From: a virus
Length of the DNA: 64,000 bases
IMG/VR virus record: IMGVR_UViG_3300046532_001629
Span: 1-64,000 of that record
Reading direction: 5' to 3' (one strand)
Below, one piece after another: positions 1 to 9,305 of the stretch (within the stretch, counting starts at the first letter, position 1; every line of letters starts with the position of its first letter). Below the pieces are notes generated by a model, which saw only the letters and a list, made by a program, of their open reading frames with translations, ran no database searches and had not been told where the DNA came from. Made by a program: the position numbers and the translations under genes.

Positions 1-1287
1 GCATACAACAAGTTTATACCTCAAGGACACCCTTGTCCCGAACCCCCAAATCTTAATAAGCCTGGGCATATGGGATTCGGGTTCAAAGTAGATGACGAAT
101 ATATTGATATTAGAACACTTACCGATATTGGAGACACCTACCCCGAAGAATATCTATCAAGTGTAGTGTATCATTCAACAAAAGCACACTGGTTAATACA
201 ATCCATTCAGAAAGAAGGACTCAGGTCTGCAATTCAGGGGTTCACATCTAAACAACCTAACGAAGACTGGTTTCAAATCGTTATCCACCCAGGCTCAGTT
301 CGTTCTGCAGTCTTTGAGGAGATGGAAAACCCCGATATGGAACTCCTCGTATGGGACAACTGTAGGGTCTTAGACGACTTACCATCACTTACCCTAGACG
401 AAACTCTAGAGTACTGGAGAACTGCTCTTAAGGCGGGTGGCAAGGGTTCTCAGGGTCATATGAGTGCAATCTGTGTCAACGGTGTTATAGAGTGGCAACC
501 ATCTCTTATCGATTTGGATTTTAGGTCTGAGGTCTATGACCACGGCAAGAAAGTACACAAATTGACTAAGGGAAAACCTCTCAATATCTATATCGGATAC
601 GACTCTACTATGGGTGATTTAGATAAGATATGTGAACACTCTATCCTAAAAAGTGTCGAGAGAGCTATACCGAAAGGTGACATCATGCCTCATTGTGGAT
701 TTATACCCGAAATTAAATTACTTGACATTTCCAAACTTCCCGACTATAATAGAGAGTATGCAAACCAAAGTACAGAGTTTACCTACAGTCGTTTCCTAAT
801 TCCGTATCTAGAGAACTATGAAGGTTTCAGTATATTCCTAGACAACGATTTCATATTCAAGAAGAATATTCTACCATTATTATTCTATCTCAATCCCGAT
901 GATGCAGTTGCTTGTATAAAGTATCCACACTACGAACACGACACTACTAAATTTGATGGTGAAGTGAACATCGACTACCCATGCAAACTATGGTCAAGTC
1001 TAATGGTATTCAACAACGGACACGAAGACTGTAAGAAGTTGACACCTGAAGTAGTGAACTCTTGGACAGGGAAACAGTTGCATCAATTTGAATGGACTGA
1101 TAAGATTTCTCCAATACCACAGAAATACATCTTTGTTGAAGGGTATGATGACCCCGAAGAGAAGTGGGACTACAGTGGAATCCATTACACACGTGGTGGG
1201 CCTTGGATAAAAGGCATGGATACAAAAGACATAAATAATCTAGACGACTACTACAACTGGAAAAACCTCTATTCGAAATCGAGATAG
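1..1287 (+). CDS. Glycosyltransferase-like protein, 5'-truncated by the window edge
   Basis: The frame is open from base 1 to the stop at 1287, so the gene begins before the window; the ATG at 70 is only the first internal Met. The C-terminal half looks like a GT-A glycosyltransferase: a YSRFLIPYL stretch leads into FLDNDFIF, a DxD-type metal/nucleotide-sugar site, and a late HYTRGGPW segment resembles the C-terminal His region of family 8-like enzymes. The N-terminal ~120 residues form a separate domain (HSTKAHW start, then a conserved IHPGSVR segment) that I do not recognise. It lies upstream of two 2OG-Fe(II) oxygenases. The substrate cannot be told; virion decoration or DNA/host glycan modification are both possible. 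Confidence 0.6.
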   Translation, partial: AYNKFIPQGHPCPEPPNLNKPGHMGFGFKVDDEYIDIRTLTDIGDTYPEEYLSSVVYHSTKAHWLIQSIQKEGLRSAIQGFTSKQPNEDWFQIVIHPGSVRSAVFEEMENPDMELLVWDNCRVLDDLPSLTLDETLEYWRTALKAGGKGSQGHMSAICVNGVIEWQPSLIDLDFRSEVYDHGKKVHKLTKGKPLNIYIGYDSTMGDLDKICEHSILKSVERAIPKGDIMPHCGFIPEIKLLDISKLPDYNREYANQSTEFTYSRFLIPYLENYEGFSIFLDNDFIFKKNILPLLFYLNPDDAVACIKYPHYEHDTTKFDGEVNIDYPCKLWSSLMVFNNGHEDCKKLTPEVVNSWTGKQLHQFEWTDKISPIPQKYIFVEGYDDPEEKWDYSGIHYTRGGPWIKGMDTKDINNLDDYYNWKNLYSKSR

Positions 1288-1292
1288 TGAGT

Positions 1293-1298
1293 TATAAT
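1293..1298 (+). promoter_or_regulatory. Putative -10 box TATAAT
   Basis: TATAAT sits 20 nt before the ATG at 1319, with an AGAGGA ribosome-binding site (1305-1310) between them. No convincing -35 hexamer is visible, as it would lie inside the preceding coding sequence. Confidence 0.35.
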
Positions 1299-1318
1299 AT
1301 TAACAGAGGACTTAAATT

Positions 1319-1882
1319 ATGAGAAATGCACTAGTATACACCGAAGAGATGAAACTCTTTATAAGAAAACCAAACGGACTTGAATACGAGTTTGACAATG
1401 TTGATAAACCTGAACTGGGTTTTGACTACGATGTTATCGTCTATGATGACATTGAACAGAAAGTTGTAAAGTGGGATGACAGCCTTGGTAATTTTGATAA
1501 TCAAGACAGAGTAGAACTAGAAGACTCTGAGAAAGAATCCATTGAAGCCTATATTGAACACTCAGAAGCACCAATGGGTGTCAATCTTAATTCCCAATTT
1601 TGTCAAAAAATATCTGAAGAAGTGTTATCTTCATTAAAAGACTGCACAAACTCATATGGTTTCGATGACCTAAATGAAGTATTGTTTGCAGGGAGAGAGG
1701 GTTCAAACCACCCCCACAGAAGCAATGCAAGACGAGTTATGGAATTTGGAGATGCCTGTTATAATGTTGGTGACCAAATCCAAGACACGATCATTGCGAC
1801 TAGAGAAGATCAACTCGAAGTTTTTGAACACTATCAAAATTCTTTACCGAAATTTGACTTTGGCGTTGATCACCCGAGATAA
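1319..1882 (+). CDS. Hypothetical acidic phage protein
   Basis: A 187-residue protein with no motif I recognise. It is acidic, has no signal peptide or membrane segment, and carries a mid-protein segment rich in Ser, His and Arg (GREGSNHPHRS). A good AGAGGA ribosome-binding site lies 8 nt before the ATG, supporting this start. It is followed 5 nt later by a 2OG-Fe(II) oxygenase gene and is probably co-transcribed with it. Function unknown. Confidence 0.6.
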   Translation: MRNALVYTEEMKLFIRKPNGLEYEFDNVDKPELGFDYDVIVYDDIEQKVVKWDDSLGNFDNQDRVELEDSEKESIEAYIEHSEAPMGVNLNSQFCQKISEEVLSSLKDCTNSYGFDDLNEVLFAGREGSNHPHRSNARRVMEFGDACYNVGDQIQDTIIATREDQLEVFEHYQNSLPKFDFGVDHPR

Positions 1883-1887
1883 TTTCT

Positions 1888-2610
1888 ATGGACTATACTC
1901 CAAAAGTAGTCTATGTCGATGAACCATTTAAGATACAAGACCTACCATTAAAGGACATTTATGTCCTTGACAATTGGTTATCTACAGAACTACACCATTA
2001 CTTTGATAAGAGAATAGTTAGTTCTAGTATTTGGTCTAAGACTAATCAAGTGTCTTCTGATAGCCCTACTGGATTACCCCATCACAGTTTTTGGGGTGCG
2101 TCATGGTTTAGGGATAATGAAACCCCTGAGCAGGATGTTGTAACAGACCAGTTGTATTTTCCTAGATATTTAAACCGAAGACTTCAGATGGAGTTTGGGT
2201 TTAAGTGGGAACGATTTCAGTACATGGGATTGAATTCACAGACACAAGGACTAGATGGAACTACTCATAAAGATTGCCATGAAGATGATGAATGGAATCT
2301 TTCATTCTTGTATTACCCAAATAGATTTTGGAACCCAGCTTGGGGTGGAACCTTACGAATCTATGATGCAGAACAACAAGGTATACAGGGTAGAGCAGAT
2401 CATATTAAGAATCACCAAATTGCAGAAGTAGAATTCAAACCTAATAGATTGATTATGTTTGATGGAAGACTACCTCACGGTGCAGATGCACCTAATCCGT
2501 CTGCAAGATACATAGACAGACGTTCAGTAGTAGTCCGAGGAGACGAGGTCAGATTACTAGAAAACGACAAGGAATTTTACGATGCCAACGATAGACTTTC
2601 AAACATATAA
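1888..2610 (+). CDS. 2OG-Fe(II) oxygenase superfamily protein
   Basis: A 240-residue soluble protein with the double-stranded beta-helix dioxygenase signature. HKD at residues 127-129 supplies the HxD iron ligands. A WNPAWGGTLRIY strand follows, then RLIMFDGRLPHGAD with the distal His near 197, and RRSVVVRG supplies the 2-oxoglutarate-binding Arg near 211. Family members hydroxylate proteins, nucleobases or small molecules using 2-oxoglutarate and O2; the substrate here is unknown. Its end overlaps the next gene by 29 nt. It is one of five candidate 2OG-Fe(II) enzymes in this window. Confidence 0.75.
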   Translation: MDYTPKVVYVDEPFKIQDLPLKDIYVLDNWLSTELHHYFDKRIVSSSIWSKTNQVSSDSPTGLPHHSFWGASWFRDNETPEQDVVTDQLYFPRYLNRRLQMEFGFKWERFQYMGLNSQTQGLDGTTHKDCHEDDEWNLSFLYYPNRFWNPAWGGTLRIYDAEQQGIQGRADHIKNHQIAEVEFKPNRLIMFDGRLPHGADAPNPSARYIDRRSVVVRGDEVRLLENDKEFYDANDRLSNI

Positions 2611-3499
2611 TCCAACAACTTTACAGAACTTTAAACCAGTTCTGGCAAAGAATGTGGTTCCCGATTGGTGGAAAAAAGCGAAGGTTGGTGAAGCAATTAA
2701 CGGAACCTTTCAACAGACCATAAGATCATGTCCAGCAATGGATGACTGGTTAAAGATGGGGTGGTATCTACTTGCAAACCGAGACCTACACGTTAAATGT
2801 GGAGTGTCAAATTTTGAAGAGGGGGACACTTCTTCGTGGTTTCATTTAGAAGACGGTGAGAAAGACGACTGGATACAATCCTATGAGTCTCAGTCACACC
2901 CATCTACTCAAACTTTAGATGCGTTCTCCTATTATGGTGCTGGTGAGAATGCACCCATAAGAGATGCATTTAAATGTAAGAATCCATGGAATATTAAAAC
3001 CCCCAAAGGGTATTCATGTTTCTACTTAGACCCCTTTCTACATCAAAACAAATACTTTGCAACATGGCAGGGCATCATTGATACAGATGAGTTCAATGTG
3101 AACTTAGACAATGCACAGATCATTTTCTACCCTAAAGTCAATCACTCCTTCACAATCAAGAAGGGAACACCTTTATGTCAGATCATACCATTCAAGAGAG
3201 AAGAATGGGCAGGCACATACACAACAAATAGTATGGAATCGTATATAAATAATCTTACTGTGAAAAATTCGACTCAAGATAATATATCGATGACAGAAGC
3301 AAATGCATTAGATATCAAGAAAGAAAATATCAAAAGAGTCGGGCCATATAAAAAGAGGGGAATGTGGAAACCAAAACAGAAGTTCTTCAATGAAGACACT
3401 CCACCACCCGAGTGTCCGTTTCATGTTTCTGCAGAGAACCCAGCACCAAATGAGATACAATTAGAAATGAATTTTGGAGACGAAACAAATGGCAGTTAG
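2582..3499 (+). CDS. Conserved marine-phage-type hypothetical protein
   Basis: A 305-residue protein of unknown function. It begins inside the end of the preceding oxygenase gene. Visible features are a Trp-rich N-terminal third (PDWWKKAK), a central segment around NPWNIKTPKGYSC, then GIIDTDEF and a PLCQIIPFKRE motif. This arrangement reminds me of an uncharacterised family often found next to 2OG-Fe(II) oxygenases (possibly DUF6065), but I cannot confirm that. The C-terminal ~60 residues are low complexity and Pro/Lys-rich. No membrane segment or signal peptide is seen. Confidence 0.55.
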   Translation: MPTIDFQTYNPTTLQNFKPVLAKNVVPDWWKKAKVGEAINGTFQQTIRSCPAMDDWLKMGWYLLANRDLHVKCGVSNFEEGDTSSWFHLEDGEKDDWIQSYESQSHPSTQTLDAFSYYGAGENAPIRDAFKCKNPWNIKTPKGYSCFYLDPFLHQNKYFATWQGIIDTDEFNVNLDNAQIIFYPKVNHSFTIKKGTPLCQIIPFKREEWAGTYTTNSMESYINNLTVKNSTQDNISMTEANALDIKKENIKRVGPYKKRGMWKPKQKFFNEDTPPPECPFHVSAENPAPNEIQLEMNFGDETNGS

Positions 3500-4193
3500 A
3501 CTACTATTCCCAACCCTACTTTTTCATAGAAATCTTTTACAAGAAGACTTAGATGAATCTAGAGGATTGACCCAATCATATATGACACATCTTGTTGAAG
3601 AGATGGATAGTATGCGGAGACGAGACCCGAAGGGGAGACAGGTCTCCAATCAATACACTGGTTGGCAATCCCATGATGGTTGTGAGAAAAGTCCTGCATT
3701 CACTAAATGTATGAATAGAATTGTTAAACTCTTTAATGACGAAGTGTTACCGTTTCATGGACTGGATACGAAAAATGCAAAAGTATCTATTGGCAACTCT
3801 TGGGCAAACATCAATGACAAGGGTGCATGGAATATGCCACACCTACACAATGGGTGTTGGTACAGTGGAGTGTTTTATATCAAGGGTGACGGAGATGAGG
3901 GTAGATTGCAGATGATAGAAACAGATGTTAAGGTCGTTGCAGATATGCCACATTCACCGAGAACTCCTTCCAATTTCGGGTTTGAATGCAAATCAGGAGA
4001 ATTAGTTCTTTTCCCTAGTGGTGCAATGCACATGGTTGAACCAAATCCTACAGATAAAGAACGGTATTCTATATCGTTCAACATCAATATGGATTACCTA
4101 GGACAGGATGGAAACAAAGGAAACATCGAAAATTGGAACCCTGACGAATTTGTTTTCAATTTAGACACTAATGGTAACCCAATAACCGTGTAA
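3489..4193 (+). CDS. 2OG-Fe(II) oxygenase superfamily protein (TIGR02466-like)
   Basis: A 234-residue protein resembling the small 2OG-Fe(II) oxygenases common in marine phages. It has MPHLHNGCWYSGVFYI (the His-rich iron-binding strand followed by the conserved SGVFY turn), then GELVLFPSGAMHMV with the distal His, and RYSISFNI with the co-substrate Arg. The ATG at 3489 is preferred over an in-frame TTG at 3474 because GGAG (3476-3479) lies 9 nt before the ATG. It overlaps the preceding gene by 11 nt. Substrate unknown; it may modify a virion or host protein. Confidence 0.75.
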   Translation: MAVRLLFPTLLFHRNLLQEDLDESRGLTQSYMTHLVEEMDSMRRRDPKGRQVSNQYTGWQSHDGCEKSPAFTKCMNRIVKLFNDEVLPFHGLDTKNAKVSIGNSWANINDKGAWNMPHLHNGCWYSGVFYIKGDGDEGRLQMIETDVKVVADMPHSPRTPSNFGFECKSGELVLFPSGAMHMVEPNPTDKERYSISFNINMDYLGQDGNKGNIENWNPDEFVFNLDTNGNPITV

Positions 4194-4203
4194 CGAGGAA
4201 ACC

Positions 4204-4482
4204 ATGTTCCTAAATAACTACATGGAATTTGTAGTCAGCCCAGTCGTTCTTTGGAACATCATCGTATCACTCATTGTATTTCCGATTGGTTTTATAGTGA
4301 GGTCGCTCACATCCGAACAAAAGCGGTTGGATATATTAATGAACAAAACCCGAGAAGAGATCGCAAAAGATTATGTCACTAGAGATCAAATTGAAGCAGA
4401 TTTTAGCAGACTAATGTCTACACTTGACCGAATGGACGAGAAGATAGACAAACTCCAAACCAAAACATACTTCCAAGAATAG
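4204..4482 (+). CDS. Small membrane-anchored coiled-coil protein
   Basis: A 92-residue protein with one N-terminal transmembrane helix (about residues 10-35, VVLWNIIVSLIVFPIGFIV). A charged heptad-like C-terminus follows (SEQKRLDILMNKTREEI... LDRMDEKIDKLQTK). GAGGA (4195-4199) precedes the ATG by 4 nt. This one-helix plus coiled-coil layout is seen in phage spanin- or holin-accessory proteins, but nothing here is specific. It sits between the oxygenase gene and the gp13 late promoter. Confidence 0.65.
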   Translation: MFLNNYMEFVVSPVVLWNIIVSLIVFPIGFIVRSLTSEQKRLDILMNKTREEIAKDYVTRDQIEADFSRLMSTLDRMDEKIDKLQTKTYFQE

Positions 4483-4494
4483 GTTCATAAACTG

Positions 4495-4502
4495 TATAAA
4501 TA
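4495..4502 (+). promoter_or_regulatory. Late promoter TATAAATA upstream of gp13
   Basis: An exact match to the T4 late promoter octamer, located in the intergenic gap 30 nt before the gp13 start. A gp55-type late sigma factor is encoded at 22746-23339. Confidence 0.75.
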
Positions 4503-4532
4503 GTATTAGACGATTAATACTGGAATACAATT

Positions 4533-5348
4533 ATGGCATCACCTAACAGCAAAGCAACATTTAAGTCCTACATAGAAAGAAAACTTGGAGCTCCTGTTCT
4601 CGAAATCAACGTGGACGATGACCAGTTTGATGACAGAATGGATGAAGCACTGCAATACTTTCGTGAGTTTCATTACGAAGGTGCAATCAAGTGTTACTTA
4701 AAACACCAACTTACTCAAGCAGAGATTGATTCGTTTAAAACAAACGAGACACATAACGCTGCAACAAGTGGTGGACAAGTAATAAGTGGACAGACTTACG
4801 GAGAAGGTCAGAATTACATTACACTACCCGAACATGTGTTAAGTGTAATACAAATTTTCCCATTCTCAAGTGGACAACAGTCTAATATGTTTGATATTCA
4901 ATATCAACTTAGACTGAATGATCTTTGGGATTTATCATCTACGAGTGTTTTATACTACTCACAAGTACAATCACATCTTGCAATGCTAAACGACATATTA
5001 GTAGGACAGATTCCTATAAGATATAATATGCATTCTAACAGACTATACATTGACTACAATACGGCTAAGCTTACTGCTGGTGAGTGGATTATTGTTGAGT
5101 GTTATAGAATGATTGACCCAACAGACATGACAGATGTTTATAACGATATGTGGTTGAAGAAATATGCAACCAATTTAGTTAAGTATCAGTGGGGTGAAAA
5201 CCTATCCAAGTTTAGTGGAATTTCATTGCCAGGCGGTGTTACACTAGATGCACAACAAATGAAAGAAGAAGCAAAAGAAGAGATATTAAGATTAGAAGAG
5301 GAATCACGAAATAACTTTGAGATGCCTGTTTTAGATATGATAGGATAA
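4533..5348 (+). CDS. 13: Neck protein gp13-like
   Basis: A 271-residue head-completion/neck protein, assigned from its N-terminal region (FKSYIERKLGAPVLEINV, then DDQFDDRMDEALQYFREFH) and its place as first gene of the gp13-gp14-gp15-gp16-gp17 block. T4 gp13 has 309 residues. In T4, gp13 and gp14 form the neck that closes the portal after packaging and lets the tail attach. It is preceded by a perfect late promoter. The C-terminal ~40 residues are Glu/Lys-rich and helical. Confidence 0.85.
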   Translation: MASPNSKATFKSYIERKLGAPVLEINVDDDQFDDRMDEALQYFREFHYEGAIKCYLKHQLTQAEIDSFKTNETHNAATSGGQVISGQTYGEGQNYITLPEHVLSVIQIFPFSSGQQSNMFDIQYQLRLNDLWDLSSTSVLYYSQVQSHLAMLNDILVGQIPIRYNMHSNRLYIDYNTAKLTAGEWIIVECYRMIDPTDMTDVYNDMWLKKYATNLVKYQWGENLSKFSGISLPGGVTLDAQQMKEEAKEEILRLEEESRNNFEMPVLDMIG

Positions 5349-5352
5349 CCTA

Positions 5353-6204
5353 ATGCCGACTAATGTATTTTTTAACCATGCAGTCAGTACTGAACAACAT
5401 CTCTACGAAGATTTAGTTGTTGAATCACTTAGATTCTATGGACATGAGTGTTACTACTTACCGAGAGCCCTTGTCGAAGAGGACACGATTCTTGGTGAAG
5501 ACGTGCAATCCACTTTTGGTGATGCATATGCAGTTGAAATGTACATTGAGAACACAGACGGATTCGAAGGAGAGGGTGACCTTTTCAGTAAGTTCGGTGT
5601 TCAAGTACGTGACACTGCAACCTTCGTATTATCTTTAAGAACATGGGAGAGATTCATTTCCCTAGACTCAAACCTTGCAACAGCATTACGACCTAACGAA
5701 GGAGATTTGATCTACTTCCCTATGTCGGGTTCAATGTTCGAAATCAAATTTGTAGAACACGAGAATCCATTCTATCAAGTCGGTAAACTATTTGTATTCA
5801 AGATGCAGTGTGAACTGTTCGAATACAGTGGAGAAGATTTCGATACAGACATTGGTTCTATCGATGTTATTGAGAACGAACAAGCATACTCAATCGAGAT
5901 GACCATGAACAGTGGTTCGGGTGCATATGTTATTAACGAACCATTAACACTATCAGGTGTTACGGTTGGTGAGGTGTCTGCATGGGCCTTCTCTACAGAA
6001 ACCCTAAATATAGTACATAACACTAAGACACTTGCAGTTGGAGATTCTTTGGTCGGAACGATATCAGGATGTACTAGAACGATTGCATCTATTGTAGATG
6101 TGATGACATTTGCTAATGATGGTGGCGCACAGAATAAAGACTTTGAAGATAAGGATGGGTCATACTTAGACTTTAGTGAAACTAATCCATTCGGAGAACC
6201 ATAA
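5353..6204 (+). CDS. 14: Neck protein gp14-like
   Basis: A 283-residue protein, partner of gp13 in the neck. It begins with FFNHAVSTEQHLYEDLV and has the LRFYGHECYYLPR segment typical of marine T4-like gp14; T4 gp14 has 256 residues. AGGA at 5342-5345 overlaps the gp13 stop and lies 7 nt before this ATG, so the two genes are probably translationally coupled. The C-terminal third is Thr/Ser-rich beta sequence. Confidence 0.85.
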   Translation: MPTNVFFNHAVSTEQHLYEDLVVESLRFYGHECYYLPRALVEEDTILGEDVQSTFGDAYAVEMYIENTDGFEGEGDLFSKFGVQVRDTATFVLSLRTWERFISLDSNLATALRPNEGDLIYFPMSGSMFEIKFVEHENPFYQVGKLFVFKMQCELFEYSGEDFDTDIGSIDVIENEQAYSIEMTMNSGSGAYVINEPLTLSGVTVGEVSAWAFSTETLNIVHNTKTLAVGDSLVGTISGCTRTIASIVDVMTFANDGGAQNKDFEDKDGSYLDFSETNPFGEP

Positions 6205-6206
6205 GA

Positions 6207-7259
6207 ATGTTCGGTACTCATTTTTACCATGAAACGATTAAGAGAAGTGTATCTATATTTGGTACACTCTTTAATAATATCTATATCGAGAAGAAAAAAT
6301 CAGACGGAACAGTCCTTTCAAAGAGTCTAGTTCCAATTTCCTATGGCCCTAAACAGAAATGGTTAGCAAGGTTAGATGACGAGAAGAACCTAAACGATGG
6401 TAACAGAAGTGCAATCAGTCTACCGAGACTTGCCTTTGAGATCAGTGGGTTTGAATATGATGCAACAAGACAACAAAACAAATTAATAAAAACCCAAAAA
6501 AATCAGTTAGAAGCTGCAGACACAGGTAAGAGGGGATTCCAATATGCACCAGCACCCTACAACATATCCTTTTCACTAGGCATTCTTGCAAAGAATGCTA
6601 ATGATGCATTACAGATTCTAGAACAGATCATTCCTTACTTCCAACCCGAATACTCAGTTACAATGAAGATGGTTGATTCGATGAGTGAGACCCGAGATGT
6701 GCCGATAATATTGAATAGTGTAACAATGGACGATACCTATGAAGGAGATTTCTCTGAAAGAAGAGTAATCCAGTACAATTTAGAATTTCAAATGCAAATA
6801 TACTTCTTCGGGCCAGTGTTTACTGGTGAGATAATCAAATCGGTTATTGAAAGAGACTATATTAACACAGGACTTGGTGGGTTCACAACGACACAGTTAG
6901 AAGCATCGGGACTTGTTAAAGAAGTTAAACATTACGAACCTGCGTTTGAAGAACGAACTAATAGTGTAGTGTCTGCATCAACCACAATTGCCTTTACTAC
7001 TGCAATAAATAGTAAGATAAGTGCTTTAGATGAAGTATTTGGGACTGGGAATGCAACCGAACCGACTGTTGTGAGTATTGCTAGTGATAAACTATCGATA
7101 GTAGTCTCAAGTGCAGTAACACTAGGTGCAAAATCTAGACTGAAGTTCGTGGGTTCTGTTGACCCAATCGATACATTCGTGGTTGCAGAGACAGTGAGTT
7201 TTTATGATGACGGTGCTAAGTCTACATTCACAGAAGACAAGGTAACAGATGCGAGTTAA
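6207..7259 (+). CDS. 15: Tail sheath stabiliser gp15-like
   Basis: A 350-residue protein that caps the tail tube and sheath and joins the tail to the neck. It is recognised by its start (FGTHFYHETIKRSVSIFGTLFNNIYI) and central RRVIQYNLEFQMQIYFFGPV segment. T4 gp15 has 272 residues; the extra length is a C-terminal Ala/Ser/Thr-rich beta extension (from about residue 240). It starts 2 nt after gp14 and lies in the late head/tail operon. Confidence 0.85.
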   Translation: MFGTHFYHETIKRSVSIFGTLFNNIYIEKKKSDGTVLSKSLVPISYGPKQKWLARLDDEKNLNDGNRSAISLPRLAFEISGFEYDATRQQNKLIKTQKNQLEAADTGKRGFQYAPAPYNISFSLGILAKNANDALQILEQIIPYFQPEYSVTMKMVDSMSETRDVPIILNSVTMDDTYEGDFSERRVIQYNLEFQMQIYFFGPVFTGEIIKSVIERDYINTGLGGFTTTQLEASGLVKEVKHYEPAFEERTNSVVSASTTIAFTTAINSKISALDEVFGTGNATEPTVVSIASDKLSIVVSSAVTLGAKSRLKFVGSVDPIDTFVVAETVSFYDDGAKSTFTEDKVTDAS

Positions 7260-7264
7260 TAATT

Positions 7265-7666
7265 ATGGCAGACAAAATAGATAATCAGCTAAACGATATT
7301 TTAGATATCACAGGTGAGATTCAAAAAGAGACCAAAGTGGTCAAAATCCCAACAGCTTCTGAGTCTATGGAGAACGACTATAAGTATGGTCGTGAGACCC
7401 TCTACAGTCTCGTAGAACGGGGCCAGGACGCCATTGATGGAATCCTTGACCTATGTAAGGAAACCGAACATCCTCGTGCTTACGAGGTTGCAGGACAACT
7501 TATAAAGACCGTTGGGGATACTGCAGAGAAACTACTAGACTTGCAGAAGAAAATGAAAGATTTAAGTGATGAAAATGTTAATGTGAAGACTCAACACAAC
7601 CATTTATATGTTGGTTCCACTTCTGAGTTGCAGAAGTTCCTCAAAAATGAAAAGAAAAAGAACTAG
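7265..7666 (+). CDS. 16: Terminase small subunit gp16-like
   Basis: A 133-residue, mostly helical protein directly before the large terminase. It has the conserved SMENDYKYGRETLYSLVERGQ-type helix and a second coiled-coil helix (TAEKLLDLQKKMKDL); T4 gp16 has 164 residues. It recognises DNA and regulates gp17 during packaging. The basic C-terminus (KNEKKKN) runs directly into the gp17 start. Confidence 0.88.
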   Translation: MADKIDNQLNDILDITGEIQKETKVVKIPTASESMENDYKYGRETLYSLVERGQDAIDGILDLCKETEHPRAYEVAGQLIKTVGDTAEKLLDLQKKMKDLSDENVNVKTQHNHLYVGSTSELQKFLKNEKKKN

Positions 7667-9265
7667 ATGGTAGCTCCTACAAACCAAGGATATCTTGGAA
7701 ATACTCAGATCAAAAGATCGGGTATTGAACAACAGTATACCGAAGAAGAATTTAAAGAATATCTGAAGTGTTCATCCAACCCTACACACTTCATTGAGAA
7801 CTATTGTCAAATTATATCACTAGACGAAGGCCTTGTCAAGTTTGAACTTCGTGGATATCAGGCCAATCTAATTGAACACTACGATTCAAATCGATTCAAT
7901 ATAGTTCTTGCTTCACGTCAAAGTGGAAAATCAATTACCAGTTGTGCATACCTTTTATGGTATCTCCTCTTTCACCCCGAAGTCACTGTCGCAGTACTTG
8001 CAAACAAAGGTGCAATTGCACGTGAGATGATATCTCGTATCGTCACTATGTTAGAATCAGTTCCGTTCTTTTTACAGCCTGGAGTTAAGATTCTTAACAA
8101 AGGTTCAATAGAGTTTGCAAACGACTCGAAGGTCGTAGCAGCTGCAACGTCTTCAAGTTCGATTCGTGGACTTTCAATCAACCTACTATACCTTGATGAG
8201 TTTGCGTTCGTAGAGAATGCAGAGGAATTCTATACATCAACATATCCTGTTGTTACTTCAGGTAAGAACTCGAAGGTTATTATCACATCTACTGCAAATG
8301 GTGTTGGTAATATGTTCTACAAGTTATATGAGAGTGCAGTACAGAGAGAAAGTGAGTATAAACATTTCCTTATTAATTGGTTTGATGTGCCAGGCAGAGA
8401 TGAGGCATGGAAGAAGTCTACCATTGCAAACACATCCGAGACTCAGTTCGAACAAGAGTATGGTAATAGTTTCCTAGGAACAGGTAATACACTCATCAAT
8501 TCAAATTGTTTGTTAGGAATGAGGTCAATTGACCCTGACTGGAATAAGGATAACATAAATATATACACTAGACCCATAGAAGGTCATTCATATGTATGTA
8601 CAGTGGATGTATCTAAGGGTAGGGGAATCGACTATTCCACGTTTAGTATATTTGATGTGTCGGTACAACCCTTTAAACAAGTTGCTACATTCAGAGACAA
8701 TATGTTGTCTCCGATGTTATTACCCGACATGATTTCAAAATATGTTAGACCCTATAACGAAGCATTAGTAATCGTAGAGAACAATGCAGAAGGGGGGATG
8801 GTTGCTACTCAATTACACTATGATATCGAATATCCCAATGTATTTGTACAGGGGATGACCAAACAGGAAGATATCGGAGTGACGATGAACCGTAAGATTA
8901 AAAGAATCGGTTGTTCAACACTCAAAGAGTTGTGTGAGGAAAATCGTTTAGAGTTGGTCGATAGGGCCACAATAACTGAACTTTTAACCTTTATAAATAA
9001 AGGGACATCATACGAAGCAGCAAAGGGCTATCATGATGACATGGTTATGAACTGCGTATTATTTGCATGGTTTGTAACAACAGAATTCTTTTATCATTTA
9101 ACGGACTCTGCGGTAAAGGACTTATTGTATTCAGAACAACAAAAGATGATTGAAGATGATATGTTACCTGCTGGAGTCTTTGGTGCAACCCAAGGGCCAG
9201 AAGAAGTAAGTTTTGTGGATACAGAAGGGGATAGATGGTTCCCCGCACAAGCTGAAAGAGAATAA
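7667..9265 (+). CDS. 17: Terminase large subunit gp17-like
   Basis: A 532-residue DNA-packaging motor ATPase/nuclease. The N-terminal ATPase domain has Walker A ASRQSGKS near residue 90 and Walker B LLYLDEFAF near 175. The C-terminal RNase H-like nuclease has the acidic residues in CTVDVSKGRGIDYS, VIVENNAEGG and GYHDDMVMN. T4 gp17 has 610 residues. The ATG follows the gp16 stop without a gap. An internal TATAAATA at 8991-8998 is treated as chance. It cuts and translocates concatemeric DNA into the prohead through the gp20 portal. Confidence 0.95.
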   Translation: MVAPTNQGYLGNTQIKRSGIEQQYTEEEFKEYLKCSSNPTHFIENYCQIISLDEGLVKFELRGYQANLIEHYDSNRFNIVLASRQSGKSITSCAYLLWYLLFHPEVTVAVLANKGAIAREMISRIVTMLESVPFFLQPGVKILNKGSIEFANDSKVVAAATSSSSIRGLSINLLYLDEFAFVENAEEFYTSTYPVVTSGKNSKVIITSTANGVGNMFYKLYESAVQRESEYKHFLINWFDVPGRDEAWKKSTIANTSETQFEQEYGNSFLGTGNTLINSNCLLGMRSIDPDWNKDNINIYTRPIEGHSYVCTVDVSKGRGIDYSTFSIFDVSVQPFKQVATFRDNMLSPMLLPDMISKYVRPYNEALVIVENNAEGGMVATQLHYDIEYPNVFVQGMTKQEDIGVTMNRKIKRIGCSTLKELCEENRLELVDRATITELLTFINKGTSYEAAKGYHDDMVMNCVLFAWFVTTEFFYHLTDSAVKDLLYSEQQKMIEDDMLPAGVFGATQGPEEVSFVDTEGDRWFPAQAERE

Positions 9266-9291
9266 CAGTGTGTTGGTGAGTTTTTATTTGT

Positions 9292-9299
9292 TATAAATA
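9292..9299 (+). promoter_or_regulatory. Late promoter TATAAATA upstream of gp18
   Basis: A perfect late octamer, 76 nt before the gp18 ATG. The long leader that follows contains two copies of a 16-nt repeat. Confidence 0.75.
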
Positions 9300-9305
9300 A
9301 AACAG

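Noticed and set aside
5775-6230. Minus-strand open frame of 151 codons
   Set aside because: Spans the gp14 3' half antisense; no initiation signal, and gp14/gp15 are certain.
8991-8998. TATAAATA inside gp17
   Set aside because: Perfect late octamer but within conserved coding sequence and not before a start codon; treated as chance, as are 21596-21603 in uvsW (possibly functional for 21653) and the copy near 3243.
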